Positions 32,410 to 43,369 of a DNA stretch of 58,096 nt are shown here, piece after piece. The notes under the pieces were generated by a model, which searched no databases, was not told the origin of the DNA, and was given only the letters and a program-made list of their open reading frames with translations. The stretch's first letter is position 1; the number at the start of each line of letters is the position of its first letter. The translations under genes and the position numbers were made by a program. The stretch comes from Dimorphilus gyrociliatus (taxonomy: Eukaryota > Annelida > Polychaeta > Dinophilidae), in NCBI GenBank assembly GCA_904063045.1, contig CAJFCJ010000069.1, positions 1-58,096 on the forward strand. The letters run 5' to 3'.

Positions 32410-33669
32410 TTAACTAATTAAAATAATTAATAGTCCATTTTCACCTGCTTCGCATCCTCTATTGACGACTCTCAATTTATCACCTTTATTCATTTTTAAT
32501 AATACTTCACCCATTGCAGGAGTCTCTTTAATAATGTAAAATGTATGTTTGTAGAGTGTTGTCTTCTTCACTCCATTCACTTCAATGTAGGCTTCTTCCG
32601 ATTCTCTTTTCCTAAAGAAAGATAGATTTACAGAAATGAAATAAGTTCCATTCTTTGGAGCAACATAGGTTTGATCACTTGGAATCCAAGAATTGTCTGA
32701 ATCGAATTTTACTGAACCAAAATTGATTGAATCTGGCTTACAAGTTGAACCCTTTTCTCCTTTACTGTAAAAATAAGATTTATTCGAATCTAGCTTAAAG
32801 AGAGTTAGAGAAGTTTGCAAATCAGTATCTGAATATAAACTACCAGAGCCCAGCTGTAGTTCAATATCTTCTCCTGCCTGTAAATTTGCCAAAAGACTCA
32901 TTGAAGAAATAATCGGATGTCGGGTTATATGGTGAATTCTTATAGAATGCCTCAATGAACTTTCACTACTTCTAATGGTTAATCTTGACTCTGCCAGGGC
33001 ATTGAAAGCCGAACTGAAACCAATAAAGTAAAGACCCGTGCTGAGTACATTCAATTTGTTTCCATGCTTCTGAAATCCTCTCAAAGCCATAGTTATTGGC
33101 AATGGAATAACACTTTGATCTTCCCACTCTTCGTCACGTGCTCCAAAGAAATAATGATCAGTGTCGTAGTGAAAGCCAGCCCATGCCGTTTCTCTATTAT
33201 TTCCACCAACCAAACCAGATGTAGTAAAAACTTGTTTAACATAAGGCCTGTTTAATGAAGTTAGCAAATGAAGACTGCGCTTATTAATTGACTCTCTTCC
33301 ATCGACTTGATTATATGTTGTCATTCCAGACCTTCTACCAGTTTTCTCTAGAGAAAATGACGCTCTAGAAGTTTTTGATAGAGTCATTGTCATAGTCAAG
33401 TAATATATTCCAGTTTTAGTTATTTCAAGACTATTGTCTAATGTATTAAATAGGTTTTGATGATTGATGTCAACACTTGTCCATTTAACTTTGGCATTTC
33501 CAAAATTTCCAGATTCTTTGAGTGAAACAGAGAAGGCTGGATTTTCCTCAGAAGTTTTAACAACTTTTTGTAAACTGTTGTTGTTGTCTAACTCTCCATT
33601 AACTTGAGCAAAAGTCAAACATATCATACAAACTAAGAAAAAAGAAAAGAAAAATTTTGAATATTCACT
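32410..33669 (-). CDS. secreted C1q/TNF-like three-domain protein, copy 1
   Basis: Start chosen at the Met at 33669 (MSEYSKFFFSFFLVCMICLT), a good signal peptide. The reading frame extends 14 codons upstream, but a GTGAGT...TTTAAG intron in the 5' leader explains that. The mature protein has three beta-sandwich units. Unit 1 is PAFSVSLKESGNFGNAKVKW with LEITKTGIYYLTMT, unit 2 has RPYVKQVFTTSGL with LSTGLYFIGFSS, and unit 3 has NFGSVKFDSDNSW with PKNGTYFISVNLSF. The closing GLLIILIS resembles the last C1q strand. The G-x-Y-(F/Y)-x-x repeat fits C1q-like folds; there is no collagen stalk. It lies head-to-head with its paralogue at 34459. Role in recognition is inferred. Confidence 0.75.
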   Translation of the reverse strand, partial: SEYSKFFFSFFLVCMICLTFAQVNGELDNNNSLQKVVKTSEENPAFSVSLKESGNFGNAKVKWTSVDINHQNLFNTLDNSLEITKTGIYYLTMTMTLSKTSRASFSLEKTGRRSGMTTYNQVDGRESINKRSLHLLTSLNRPYVKQVFTTSGLVGGNNRETAWAGFHYDTDHYFFGARDEEWEDQSVIPLPITMALRGFQKHGNKLNVLSTGLYFIGFSSAFNALAESRLTIRSSESSLRHSIRIHHITRHPIISSMSLLANLQAGEDIELQLGSGSLYSDTDLQTSLTLFKLDSNKSYFYSKGEKGSTCKPDSINFGSVKFDSDNSWIPSDQTYVAPKNGTYFISVNLSFFRKRESEEAYIEVNGVKKTTLYKHTFYIIKETPAMGEVLLKMNKGDKLRVVNRGCEAGENGLLIILIS

Positions 33670-33782
33670 CATCAATTGCTTAAAGAAGAAAAAGAAGAGA
33701 ATGGTACTCACTGACTATAGAATGTAGCATCATGGTTGTTCAACTGTTGGATAGGCAATGAAACAAAGCTTTTTTGCAACCT

Positions 33783-33791
33783 CTTTTTATA
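33783..33791 (-). promoter_or_regulatory. TATA box of C1q-like copy 1
   Basis: TATAAAAAG on the minus strand, about 60-70 bp upstream of the leader exon of the gene starting at 33669. Confidence 0.55.
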
Positions 33792-33794
33792 TTC

Positions 33795-34380
33795 ATTTTT
33801 CAACATTAGTAAAAGATGACTAATGTTAAGATGATATCATTAAATTCTGTCCAATTCAGCAGTTTGACAGATAGAAAAACCTCTGTTTACAACATGATTC
33901 AGATTGTTATCAAATGAACCAAAGATATTTCTTATCAATAGAAGAGATAGGGAAAGATAAGAGGCAAAGTGAATAAAATATGTACCAATCCAATCTGATT
34001 GATGGAAAAAGAACTTAATTGTCAAAATTTTGAGGCTGGCTACTGAAAAATTTCTTATTAAAAAAAGATGTACATTAACCTAGAAATCTCTTATAGGCTA
34101 TTTCTATTTTGAGTAACATTGTATAAGCATCATCAAAGTTTACTAAAAGTTGGCTAACTAACATTTATTTTCATGAAATGTCAAGCAAGATGGAGAGAAT
34201 GAATTGTTATAGTACTTAATTCTAGTATATTGAAATATAAGACGGAAAATATAACATAATCGTGATGTGACTAAGAGGAACATCTGGTAAAGATAACAGT
34301 CTTTGAATTTTGATTATCAGCTGAGATAAGAAAATAAATTGTGATGAGAGTTATCTTTTTTTAATCTCTGGGATAAAGAT
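33795..34380. promoter_or_regulatory. shared intergenic region of the head-to-head C1q-like pair
   Basis: About 600 bp between two divergent TATA boxes, with no reading frame of interest (33840-34025 minus is featureless). A position for shared control; no binding site can be named. Confidence 0.4.
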
Positions 34381-34390
34381 GGGATAAAGA

Positions 34391-34397
34391 TATAAAA
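34391..34397 (+). promoter_or_regulatory. TATA box of C1q-like copy 2
   Basis: TATAAAA 62 bp upstream of the start codon, preceded by the short direct repeat GGGATAAAGAT. Confidence 0.6.
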
Positions 34398-34458
34398 ATG
34401 GCAATTTTTCATTCTTTCTAATCATTCAGTAACAGAATTTTCTTCAGTCCTGCAAAAA

Positions 34459-35727
34459 ATGAAAATGCTTTATTCCTGTTTGATTGTGGCCTTTTTTTGT
34501 TCAACTGCTTCTAGCAGATTTGTTGATTTACCTCTGAATAAAAATATGAATGATTTTAATCAAGAGGCAGCTGTCATAAAATCAAATAATCCAGCGTTTA
34601 TGGTTTCACTTGGCAAAACTGGAAATGTTGGAGAGGGGAGAATGAATTGGGAAAATGTGCACTTAAACTCTCAAAAATTATTCAATCCAGCCGATAATAG
34701 TCTTAATATAACAAAATCTGGAATGTACTTTTTATCGATGACAGCAACAGTTGTGGAAACTTCCAGGGTGTCTCTTCAGCTAGATGGAACTGGTAGAGAA
34801 TTGGGAATGATGAGACAAAAGTCGAATAATAACCTTAATACAATTACAAGAGACAGTCTATTTTTTCAAACAACTTTAAATAAGCCATACGTTCAACAAG
34901 CATTCAATACTGCAAACCTCACTGGAGGTAATAATACATTATGGACTGGTTTTCATTATGATTCAAGTTCGTATTTCTTTGGCGCTCGCGACGACGAATG
35001 GATGGAAAAATCATCGCCAATTCCCCTACCTATTATCATGGCTATGAGAGGTTTTAGATTAGAAAACAACAACATAAAAGTTAGCGAATCTGGTTTATAC
35101 TTTGTTAGCTTTGGTTCTGGTTTTAATTCGGCCGATGACACAATTGTCAGCTTTCATATAAATGACAATAAAGAACAGTATAGAAGCATTAATACATTCT
35201 ACATGGGCCGTCATACAACTCACCATACAAAAAGTTTTCTAACCTATCTACAAGCTGGAAACAGTGTTGGCCTGACTCTAGCTGATGGAACATCCTATGC
35301 CGATGCTGATTTGCAAACTTATTTAGCTATATTCAAGTTGGACAGTGAAAAACCTTACTTTTGCGGCACTAATAGTTTTGATATTGATAAATCAGAATTT
35401 GTAAGATTTCATAATATAAAATTTGATTCTCACAATTCATGGAATAATATTGAAGGAAAATACGTCGTTCCGCAATCGGGAACTTATTACGTAACTGCTA
35501 ACTTTCCATTCGAGAGTAATAAGCATGAACTAGACATTGAAATAAGAGTTAATGGAAATTTACTGTCAACTTTCTACGCTGGTCAAAGTAACGATTACGA
35601 TCCATATTTATCATCAACCTCAATGTTACTATCCTTGTCGAGAAATGACTTTCTACAAATAAAAATACAGGGAAGTAATACAAAAGCTGAAAATCAAGGA
35701 GTATTGTCAATAGTTTATATTGATTAA
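34459..35727 (+). CDS. secreted C1q/TNF-like three-domain protein, copy 2
   Basis: 422 residues, one exon, signal peptide MKMLYSCLIVAFFCSTASS. It is collinear with copy 1: PAFMVSLGKTGNVGEGRMNW, LNITKSGMYFLSMT, then the strongly conserved SSYFFGARDDEWMEKS and PLPIIMAMRGF (copy 1 has HYFFGARDEEWEDQS and PLPITMALRGF), LQAGNSVGLTLADG, NIKFDSHNSW, PQSGTYYVTANF and the closing GVLSIVYI. AATAAA polyadenylation signal at about 35755. The FGARDxEW block between domains 1 and 2 is more conserved than the strands, suggesting a functional loop. Expected soluble and possibly trimeric, as C1q-like domains are. Confidence 0.8.
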   Translation: MKMLYSCLIVAFFCSTASSRFVDLPLNKNMNDFNQEAAVIKSNNPAFMVSLGKTGNVGEGRMNWENVHLNSQKLFNPADNSLNITKSGMYFLSMTATVVETSRVSLQLDGTGRELGMMRQKSNNNLNTITRDSLFFQTTLNKPYVQQAFNTANLTGGNNTLWTGFHYDSSSYFFGARDDEWMEKSSPIPLPIIMAMRGFRLENNNIKVSESGLYFVSFGSGFNSADDTIVSFHINDNKEQYRSINTFYMGRHTTHHTKSFLTYLQAGNSVGLTLADGTSYADADLQTYLAIFKLDSEKPYFCGTNSFDIDKSEFVRFHNIKFDSHNSWNNIEGKYVVPQSGTYYVTANFPFESNKHELDIEIRVNGNLLSTFYAGQSNDYDPYLSSTSMLLSLSRNDFLQIKIQGSNTKAENQGVLSIVYID

Positions 35728-35759
35728 AAAATTATACATTTCCTGTTTTAGATCAATAA

Positions 35760-36320
35760 ATATTTAATTAATCAATTTTCACTTTATAGAGACTATTTTC
35801 TTTACAAAATTGAGTTTTTGTAGGTTAAACCTAGCACTATTAACCTAATTCCTTTCAGTAGCTCATACAGATAATCTCACTAGCGACATCTATACTGAAT
35901 TTTTAAAAAAATATTTTCTAAAAAACCTAATTTATACTTCAAATGGTAGAACTTTAAACCAAAATATATCTAACTTGTGGTTTGATAGATAAAAACCAGT
36001 TTCTTAACTTTTGTATTATCAAGATAATAAATAGGAATTTATGGAATGAGTAACATCATAATTCTAAAAAGTGCTAACTAGTTAAATAATTGAATGACAG
36101 AACAACTAGACAAATTGCTCTTGTTCAATTTTTTATTCTTGTTCTTATATTGAATTATTGAATTGTTATAAAATAATTTAAAAGGAGCAGGAATACTTGT
36201 TTTTCTTCCTTTGATTTATCGTATTATGTTTCTATTTAAACTGTTATTTGTGAATAATTGATGAATTTATGGAATTGGACACTTTAGCAAATCTTTCCTT
36301 CTCTTTCTCTCTATTAGTAA
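35760..36320. other. intergenic, no gene recognised
   Basis: AT-rich; no open frame of interest after the polyadenylation signal. Confidence 0.4.
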
Positions 36321-36325
36321 CAGAG

Positions 36326-37151
36326 ATGAAATATTTTACATTAACGTTCTTCTTCACTTTGCTCTTTTTATTTAAATTAGTAATGATGTAAATCAGAATG
36401 TAAAACTACATGCTCCAACTGAAAAGATTGGGAATATCTCTTATGAAAATATGGATCATTTTGAATTTAACGAGCTAAAAGCAATTTATAAAGATTGTTT
36501 TCAAGAAATGTCAATTCAGGTTGAACTTTCCATGGATATAAAATTACATTTTAAATTTTCAGATAGTACCAGTTTTACTTTAAATGAATTGAACGATAAT
36601 ATATGCAAATGATTAATTTCTGATATATGCCTACCAACTAACAACGTGTCTAGAAAATGTGTTGATACTGGTATTAATCAGTATGGTCAAAGATATAATA
36701 CTTTCGGGAAAATTGCAGTTTTATCTAAAAGATTACCATTGATTCAAACTAGATACGGTGATATCGATGATCCCCTAGAATGGGTTAAACATTATATTGG
36801 TCCTCTGCACTGCATGACCCCCCTATTTCATCCCTTTCAAATAACACACAATGAGTGTCATCAAGATTTGTCAATATTAGTCGACCACAATCGAAATTAT
36901 GCATTGAATTTCAATCTCAAAATCTATTCTTTCGAGTTGAACAGGCAAAGAATGTTCAAATCTTTCCAACATTGCATTCTGCTCTAACAATTCATATATA
37001 TTCAAAACTCCAAAACGGAAAAATACGATTCTGCACCGAAGTTGATAAATTTAAATTTTATTGTCAAACTAATTCAACTGAAATGTTTATTGATGTCAGA
37101 AATCATTTTAAATCTGACATTCAACTTTGTGAATTTATTATGTCAGTTTAA
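36326..37151 (+). pseudogene. FTP (fucolectin)-domain gene, probably frame-disrupted
   Basis: A possible signal peptide at 36326 (MKYFTLTFFFTLLFLF) runs into a stop, and the next 75 codons (NVKLHAPTEKIGNISYENM...) are in another frame. The piece from 36646 (TRYGDIDDPLEWVKHY, CHQDLSILVDHNRNYAL) resembles the middle strands of an FTP domain. The frame from 36855 supplies the end (KIRFCTEVDKFKFYC, EMFIDVRNHFKSDIQLCEF), with the L-C-E last strand. The switch between frames near 36900-36960 has no obvious intron. Either a decayed member of the fucolectin family or a gene with unusual introns. Confidence 0.5.
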
Positions 37152-37159
37152 ATTTTTTA

Positions 37160-37998
37160 TTCTAATTATCAAAACTTTGAATATTCATGAGTATATAAAA
37201 TTTGTCACTTTTATGTAATAGGGAGATAATAAAAGTTGCTTTATGAAATAATTAAAATTTTTAAATTTTCAAACGACACAAACGTTATGAATCGTAGAAT
37301 GAAGCACTTTCATTTTTTAAGTGTATTTAGGCGTAATATTTCTCAATTAAGATCATATTACTCGATAAATTTATTTTTTTCCATGAAAAAATTCCCTGAT
37401 TAGCCTGAGAAACTGTGCATTTTTAAGTGCAAAGAATGAAGAATTCCGTTGTGATATAAGATTGTTGAGGTTGAAATTGACTATATACTGTATGTTAACA
37501 CGTGATCCATTAAAAGGCTGAATTCAATAAATTAATACATTTATGTGTATTCGCCTACTTGACAATAATCTAACATGTTTTATTGGTGGATTAAGTGTAC
37601 CAGATGACGATAGTTATGATTACACAAAATACACAGGCTATTTCAAAAGCAACAATTGCAGGTAAAACCCTAGCTTACAAAGATTATACTATCAAACTAA
37701 AGGCAGAAATTGTTCTCCTCTATGATAATGAAAATGTGTAAATTATTGTAAAGTAAGAACAATTTTTCATTGGGTTCTATCTATAAAATTGGTTGTATAA
37801 ATGTCTTATCCTTCATTCTAAACAAATAAACAATTCACTTTTTCCACTCTAAAAACAACCCCGGCAGATACTTTTTATCAGGACTGTATTATGTAAAGAT
37901 GGTAAAGAAGTAATTGGGAATACATCTACACTCTAATGGATCATCAAGTCTATTCCAACTTTAATTCTGTTTTAATTGCACAATGAGAAGGAATTTTT
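37160..37998. other. intergenic, no gene recognised
   Basis: AT-rich, stops in all frames. Confidence 0.4.
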
Positions 37999-38000
37999 TT

Positions 38001-38600
38001 TTATTTATAAGAAATTCTTTTTTGTAAAAGTTTCTTCAACAATAATCCAACGGCATAAATATCCTTTTCAATCGTATCATTCCTATTTGCTACAATAGTA
38101 CGAACAAGAAGAAAACATTTTATCTTTCTCTTTTCTTCCTGAATCATTTGATATACGGAAAAATTAGGGTTTTTTCTTCAAAATTTACAAATATCTTCCT
38201 TCTTTTTACCTGAATAAAAACACTTTCAAAGTCAATTTTCCCCAGAAATCCAAATTTAAAGTCATGACAAAATTTTACTGCTCTGACAACTTGTTTTAAA
38301 GCAGCAGAAAGAAATTGATAGGATATGTATATTGATGATTGTTTATAGATATCCTTGAATGTTCCATAAGAGACTGAGGGGGATAGTTCAGTAAGAATGT
38401 GATATTTATTCATATTATTTAAAAATTCAAGAACTATAATGAAAAAAAAATGCAAAATAGAATATTCAAATTTTGTTCTGTATAAAATACTAACAGTTTG
38501 ATAATTGATTTTCTTCAAAGTTTAGCAACTTTTGCCTTCTGAGGATATAAGATATTTTTCTATTATAAAAATTGCAAATAAAATGGTATACTGACATATA
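38001..38600 (-). other. kinase-like (pseudokinase) tail of the second LGR
   Basis: After TM7 the protein continues through LRRQKLLNFEENQLSN, FLEFLNNMNKYHILTEL (beta4-beta5/hinge-like), SYGTFKDIYK (alphaD-like), LKQVVRAVKFCHDF (alphaE), FGFLGKIDFESVFIQ (catalytic-loop position, no HRD, no Asn) and NDTIEKDIYAVGLLLKKLL, close to the kinase alphaF motif D-(V/I)-(Y/W)-(A/S)-x-G-x-x-L-x-x-L. The stop is at 38001. The DFG position reads CFLLVR. It has the same three intron phases (2, 1, 0) as the first LGR at equivalent residues. A non-catalytic kinase-like module is the best reading. Confidence 0.7.
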
Positions 38601-41600
38601 TTCCTTCTTCTTTTTCCTTTTATTATTCAGGTATGTTTTTACTACATTCCATGAATATAAGAATGGATTTATAGCAGAATTCAATGGTAGAATTATGATA
38701 ACAATTCCAGCATATACCTCTTTTTTAATTCTTAAAGGTCTGATTACTGAATAGATTCCTGAAAACGGGTAATTAATTATTTTTTTTGTGTTTATTATAA
38801 AAACTTTGCTACTAAAAGAAACCTAAAATTGAAATTGGAAAACAGCAAATTAAATTTGTTATTACAGTTAGAAAAACATAAATTAAAATGGATTTTTGTT
38901 GATTTTCAAATATTTTCTTTTCCAAAATCTCTTTATTTTCGGTTGTCCTTTTCCAAATTCTTAGATATAAAATCATAATGAAAATACAAACAATCGAAAG
39001 AAAAATACCGAAAACAAAAAATGAAAAAATCCATCCTTCAGCTCTTTCACTTGTTATGTGAATGGAAAAGCATACTGGATTTCTTGAATAGTAGTCCTGC
39101 ATTAATTTATATAGATAGATATAAAGAAAGTTGTACAAAAATTGGAACACCTTGAATTTTGATAGGCCGAACATTAAAAGTTTTGTTCACTATCAAAAAA
39201 GATTATTTTTTCTCTGCTAAATATTATTTTTCAACGACACCACTGTCTCTTTTTATCTTCCTTACTTTGAATATCCCATCAGAGGTTATCAGTCCCCAAA
39301 CCATTACTCAACCCCTGCCCATATTTTCATCAGCCTAAAGTCTTTTTCACCGTCATCTGTCCACATTCAGAAGTAATCTGGTCCACTGAGTTAGAATCAA
39401 GACTCATTGGTAAAAATTACTTTAGACCAGTCTAGATTATCACTGATTTTTTAAGGTAATACACTTTTCTTCTTTTACAATTGTTGGCTGTGAGATCGGG
39501 TTTTTGTCTTTCTAGTTTATACTTGAAATTTTGTCTTTTCAGCTCCCTCTGAATTGTTACAATGCTAACATGTATTTCCGATTCCTTTAAAATTTTTCCT
39601 GATATCACCCTTTGTTTTCATGTTTTCAATTTCTTTATAATTCTCTCTATATCTTTTTCTGTAAGTTTCTTTGTACAACCCCTATTCTCCTGTTCTGGTG
39701 GATGGTATCATAGAATATTGCTAACTGATAAACTTAACTTGGAAAATATGATAAGTTAAAAAAAATTGTTTAAGATGTTTATTTGAATGCCAAACCGGAT
39801 GTTAAGTCAGTGTCCCAATAATTATGGATCTCACTCAGTCAAATAAAGAAAAAATTGATGAAAATCCCTCTAAATATAACTCTTTTTTTATACAAATTTG
39901 GACAAAAAGCTATTTTTGTGGGAACAAATACTTTTGGCAGTGAATTAAAATTGGCCTATCAAAATTTACAGCGTCCTATTTTTTATGCAGCTTACTTTAT
40001 ATACTGTAATTATATATATATGTAGTCGATGAATGAGTAGCAAGTGTAGGTTAAAGCTATTTTCACCAACTTTACCGATATATGCGTTAAAGATTTAAGG
40101 TATATACTAGTAAATATAACAGTAATAATAAGTAATAATGTGTCGAAAATAACAAAGGGTAATGAAATATGGTTAGGTTTAAATATATATATAACGTAAA
40201 GTAATTATAAGATAACGTAAAGGAAATCTGGCTCGCTGCCAAATTTAGGCGATGTACCCATCGACTACATATATATATACAGTATATAGGGTTAGACTGG
40301 CTTGAGTCTGGCTGCCTTTTGGAGGTTTTTGTGTTGGTTAAAGTAGAGATAGTTTAAGCCAAACCCAATACCAATAACCTTATTCTACATAAACCAACAA
40401 AAATCTCCGCCAGCCATTTTGAATTAATACCTACATCATAAAAAATGTAAGGTAAAACCGATATTACAGCAGAAGTTACAGCAATTGCAAATATAAGCGT
40501 AACAGTGACTTTTCTTGTAAAGATATTAAAAAATGGATAGATAACGTATTGATATCGCTCAATTGTTATCAATAATATACTAAATATTGATAGTAATAAC
40601 ATCGAACTGCAAAATATACCTAAAAATGAACAACTAAGACTATTTCGCCATTCGTAATCATTCTCAATATATATTCCTCTAAATCGTAAATCGCAAATAC
40701 CAATTATCAAGAGATAAATAGACATTCCAAGATCAGCAAATCCCAAAGTGAAATAGAACAAATTCTTTTTCTTTTCAGTCAATTTTAATCGAAAAAGTAG
40801 ACAAACGACATTTTGAAAAATTGACGCAACGCAAAGAAACCATAACGATACTCTTAAAAAATTCGAATTAAATAAATCAGAGCAAGAATTAAAAAGTGAC
40901 GAATTCGGTTGGCATTTTTTTAAATATCTTGAGTACTTTTCCCCAAAACAGCAGAGCGTAAAGTAATTACTATAAATTTGTTCTACTACATCTAAAGGTT
41001 TGATTAAAGATACTCCACTTATCATTGGAATTTTTGAATTTTTTAATGAAAGTATTTTCAGGTTTTTTAACGAAATAAATGAACCTTTTGAAATGGTTTT
41101 AAAAGTGCATTTTTCCAATTTTAATACTTTCAATAATTTGAGGCCTGAAAATAGATTCTCAGTTAATGAATTTAAATTAGTGGATGAGAAATCAATTGAT
41201 AATAATTGGCGATATCTTTGAAATGAAAAGCTTTCGGATATTGAAATTATACTCAATTTCATGTCTAGATGTTGCAAATTTGATAAATTTTTATTAAGTA
41301 CAATGTCAAGGTCAAAGTTACTAGATATCAATCCCATTTGGAAAACATTTGGAAATTTGTGGGAAAGTGATATATTTATTAAAGTGCTATTGTAAATTGT
41401 TAGATGAGTTATTGACATATGTTGTTTAAGATCAAGGGAAAGTTTTCCATATATCAAGGTAAGTTTTTTAAAATTCCAAGATATTTCTCCAACATTAATA
41501 AATTCACCACCAAAGGAACAACTGATTATATAATTTAAAAGACATTGACAAGTTTCAGGACACTTTATTGTAGAGTTGCAGTTTAATTCATCACTTCCTT

Positions 41601-43159
41601 TCCTACAGTCAACAATACCATCGCACACTTTATTAATACTTAAGAAATGATGATCAATTTTACACTTAAAATATCCCCTTGGTTTGAAGAGATCTTGAAA
41701 ATTTGATAAATGAATTGTTAATGAAGCTTAAATGAAACCCTCTCTAGGTTTATCTACCGCAATTTATTTCGTCATCTCCATAGATACAGTGAATAAAGCC
41801 ATCACAAATTAAATTTATAGGCACGCAATAGTGTAGTATCTTACATCTATACTCTCCACTTTTACATTGGAAATCTTTACAATGTGATAATTCATTGAAA
41901 GGATGATGAACTTTTGTCATGAGAAAACCAGTTGACATATATTGAAGTCTACACTTGAATCTTTCACGATTGAGTAGTGCACTTTTGAAAGTGCATACTT
42001 GATTATTGTTATCACGGCTCTTAAGATATTTATCGAAGCACTTTGAAACTCTTTCATCTTCTTCGCTGTCACAGTCCAATTGGAAATCGCATGTTAAATC
42101 TATTGGAATGCATTGACGGTCGCAAAGCGATTGGAATCTTTTACGACATTCTATTGGTGTTATTTATGAAAAGATTTTTTTTATTATTTCTATTTATATA
42201 ACATAGCAGACCTTGTTCTTTTCCTTCCAATGAAATATATGACCTACATTTTTCGTCACTAGCATCTAAACAGTTGATTTCATTATCACAAAAAAGATTT
42301 CTTTCCATGCATTGATTATTTTCACATCTGAAAAATGTGAAAATTATAGCTCATCGTTATCCTACAAATGATTTGAAAATCAACTTTTTTCTTCCTTCAG
42401 AGCATTTTTTCCACTCTATTAAAGAAAGACAAAGTTTTTCTTATTATTATCGAGAGGGAGTGCTGTTCATAAAGTCACAGACGAAAATTTTTGTGTGATA
42501 CCTTTTTTTGATAATATGAAGAAAAGCAACATTTGTTCAAAAATGAAAATGGTTCAAATGACTAAACTTTTCGTTTTTAGGTTCTAATTAGGTTCTTCAT
42601 AATGACACTGTAATGAATTTCTAATGTTTGTTTTCATATATAAAACAAAGCTATTTTGATTAGTTAAGGTGATAAATTTAGTACATATTATCAAAAAGAG
42701 GTATTACACAAAAATTTTTGTCTGTGACTGTATATAGATATGTATATATTTACCACAATTCTCCTCATCCATTCCATTTGGACAGTCATGAACAAAATCA
42801 CAAACAGATTGAAAACTTATTTGTAATGTTTCAGAGCAAGAAAACTGTTGAGTTATGTTGCAATCAATTTCATCTTCACCCGAGAAACAGTCATTAATTC
42901 CATCACAAACATAAATAAAAGGAATGCACATCACATCACGTTTGCATAAAAATGAGTTATTAGGGCAACGAAACGATTCGTGATTTAAATTATTAGTATT
43001 ATTATTCAATTCTTCATGAATATTCAAATTGAATTTTTCATTTTCTAATAGTGATAATAATAAAAAAGAATAAAATATATATTTTTTATTAAAAAAATAA
43101 GAGAATAGACTACAAACTTTTCTTTTGTTTGCAAAAAACATTATTAAACCGTCTAACAT
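38001..43159 (-). CDS. LDLa-LRR-GPCR (GRL101-type LGR) with C-terminal kinase-like domain, complete
   Basis: Paralogue of the receptor at 41-3011. Exon 1 (43159-42754) has a signal anchor (KKYIFYSFLLLSLL) and LDLa modules (CDGINDCFSGEDEIDC). More LDLa exons lie at about 42330-42190, 42150-41750 and 41700-41580. An LRR N-cap (CPETCQC) and leucine-rich repeats (to about 41000) precede the C-cap LCCFGEKY. The 7TM has FQNVVCLLF (TM1), TIERYQYV at the DRY site, RAEGWIFSFFVFGI (TM5), LICCFPISIL (TM6) and PLNSAINPFLYSW (TM7, canonical NPxxY). C-terminal exons: 39096-38823, 38758-38495 (with a possible internal intron), 38433-38210 and 38138-38001; the last three encode the kinase-like tail. The 1338-nt intron 39097-40434 holds a Tc1 relic and a foldback element. 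No frame break was found. Confidence 0.85.
39155..39966 (-). mobile_element. decayed Tc1-like transposon inside LGR intron
   Basis: Perfect 14-bp terminal inverted repeats AATTTTGATAGGCC (39155-39168) and GGCCTATCAAAATT (39953-39966). Between them the minus strand holds transposase pieces: GCTKKLTEKDIERIIKKLK, ESEIHVSIVTIQRELKRQ, LKKSVIIxTGLK followed by an F-T/S-(D/N)-E-S-like block at about 39390, and a frame-shifted IWAGV-like block. Many stops. Inactive. Confidence 0.82.
40000..40286. mobile_element. foldback/MITE-like element in LGR intron
   Basis: Terminal inverted repeats of about 28 nt: TATACTGTA...TGTAGTCGATG at 40000-40031 and CATCGACTACATATATATAT...CAGTATA at 40259-40286. About 230 bp of non-coding interior. 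It sits only 34 bp from the Tc1 relic in the same intron. Confidence 0.7.
42471..42732. mobile_element. MITE with about 46-bp TIRs in first LGR intron
   Basis: Left repeat AGTCACAGACGAAAATTTTT...GATAATATG (42473-42518) and right repeat ATATTATC...AAAAATTTTTGTCTGTGACT (42684-42730), differing at a few positions. TA dinucleotides flank the ends, as in Tc1/mariner-type MITEs. It ends about 20 bp from the splice donor at 42753, so the 3' part of the intron-exon border region is transposon DNA. Confidence 0.75.
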
Positions 43160-43369
43160 TGCAATTTAACCTTTCTAGAAAAGCGTTGATAATCCATTTT
43201 GCATTACTTACAATTTGTTTAGCCACAAAACATTTGTCAGTTCTAGCCAAATAGGGATGGAAAATGTTTTGCAAATAAGGAAAACACGTTGACGTTAGTC
43301 TGTATTGATATATACAAATTTAAGAAAAATAACAAAACTAAGCAAAAGAACAATTACAAATTTTTATTA

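Noticed and set aside
38144-38209. Read-through C-terminus KRRKIFVNFEEKTLIF of the second LGR
   Set aside because: A GTAAAA donor at 38209 and CAG acceptor at 38139 lead to a better kinase-like exon in phase 0, matching the first LGR.
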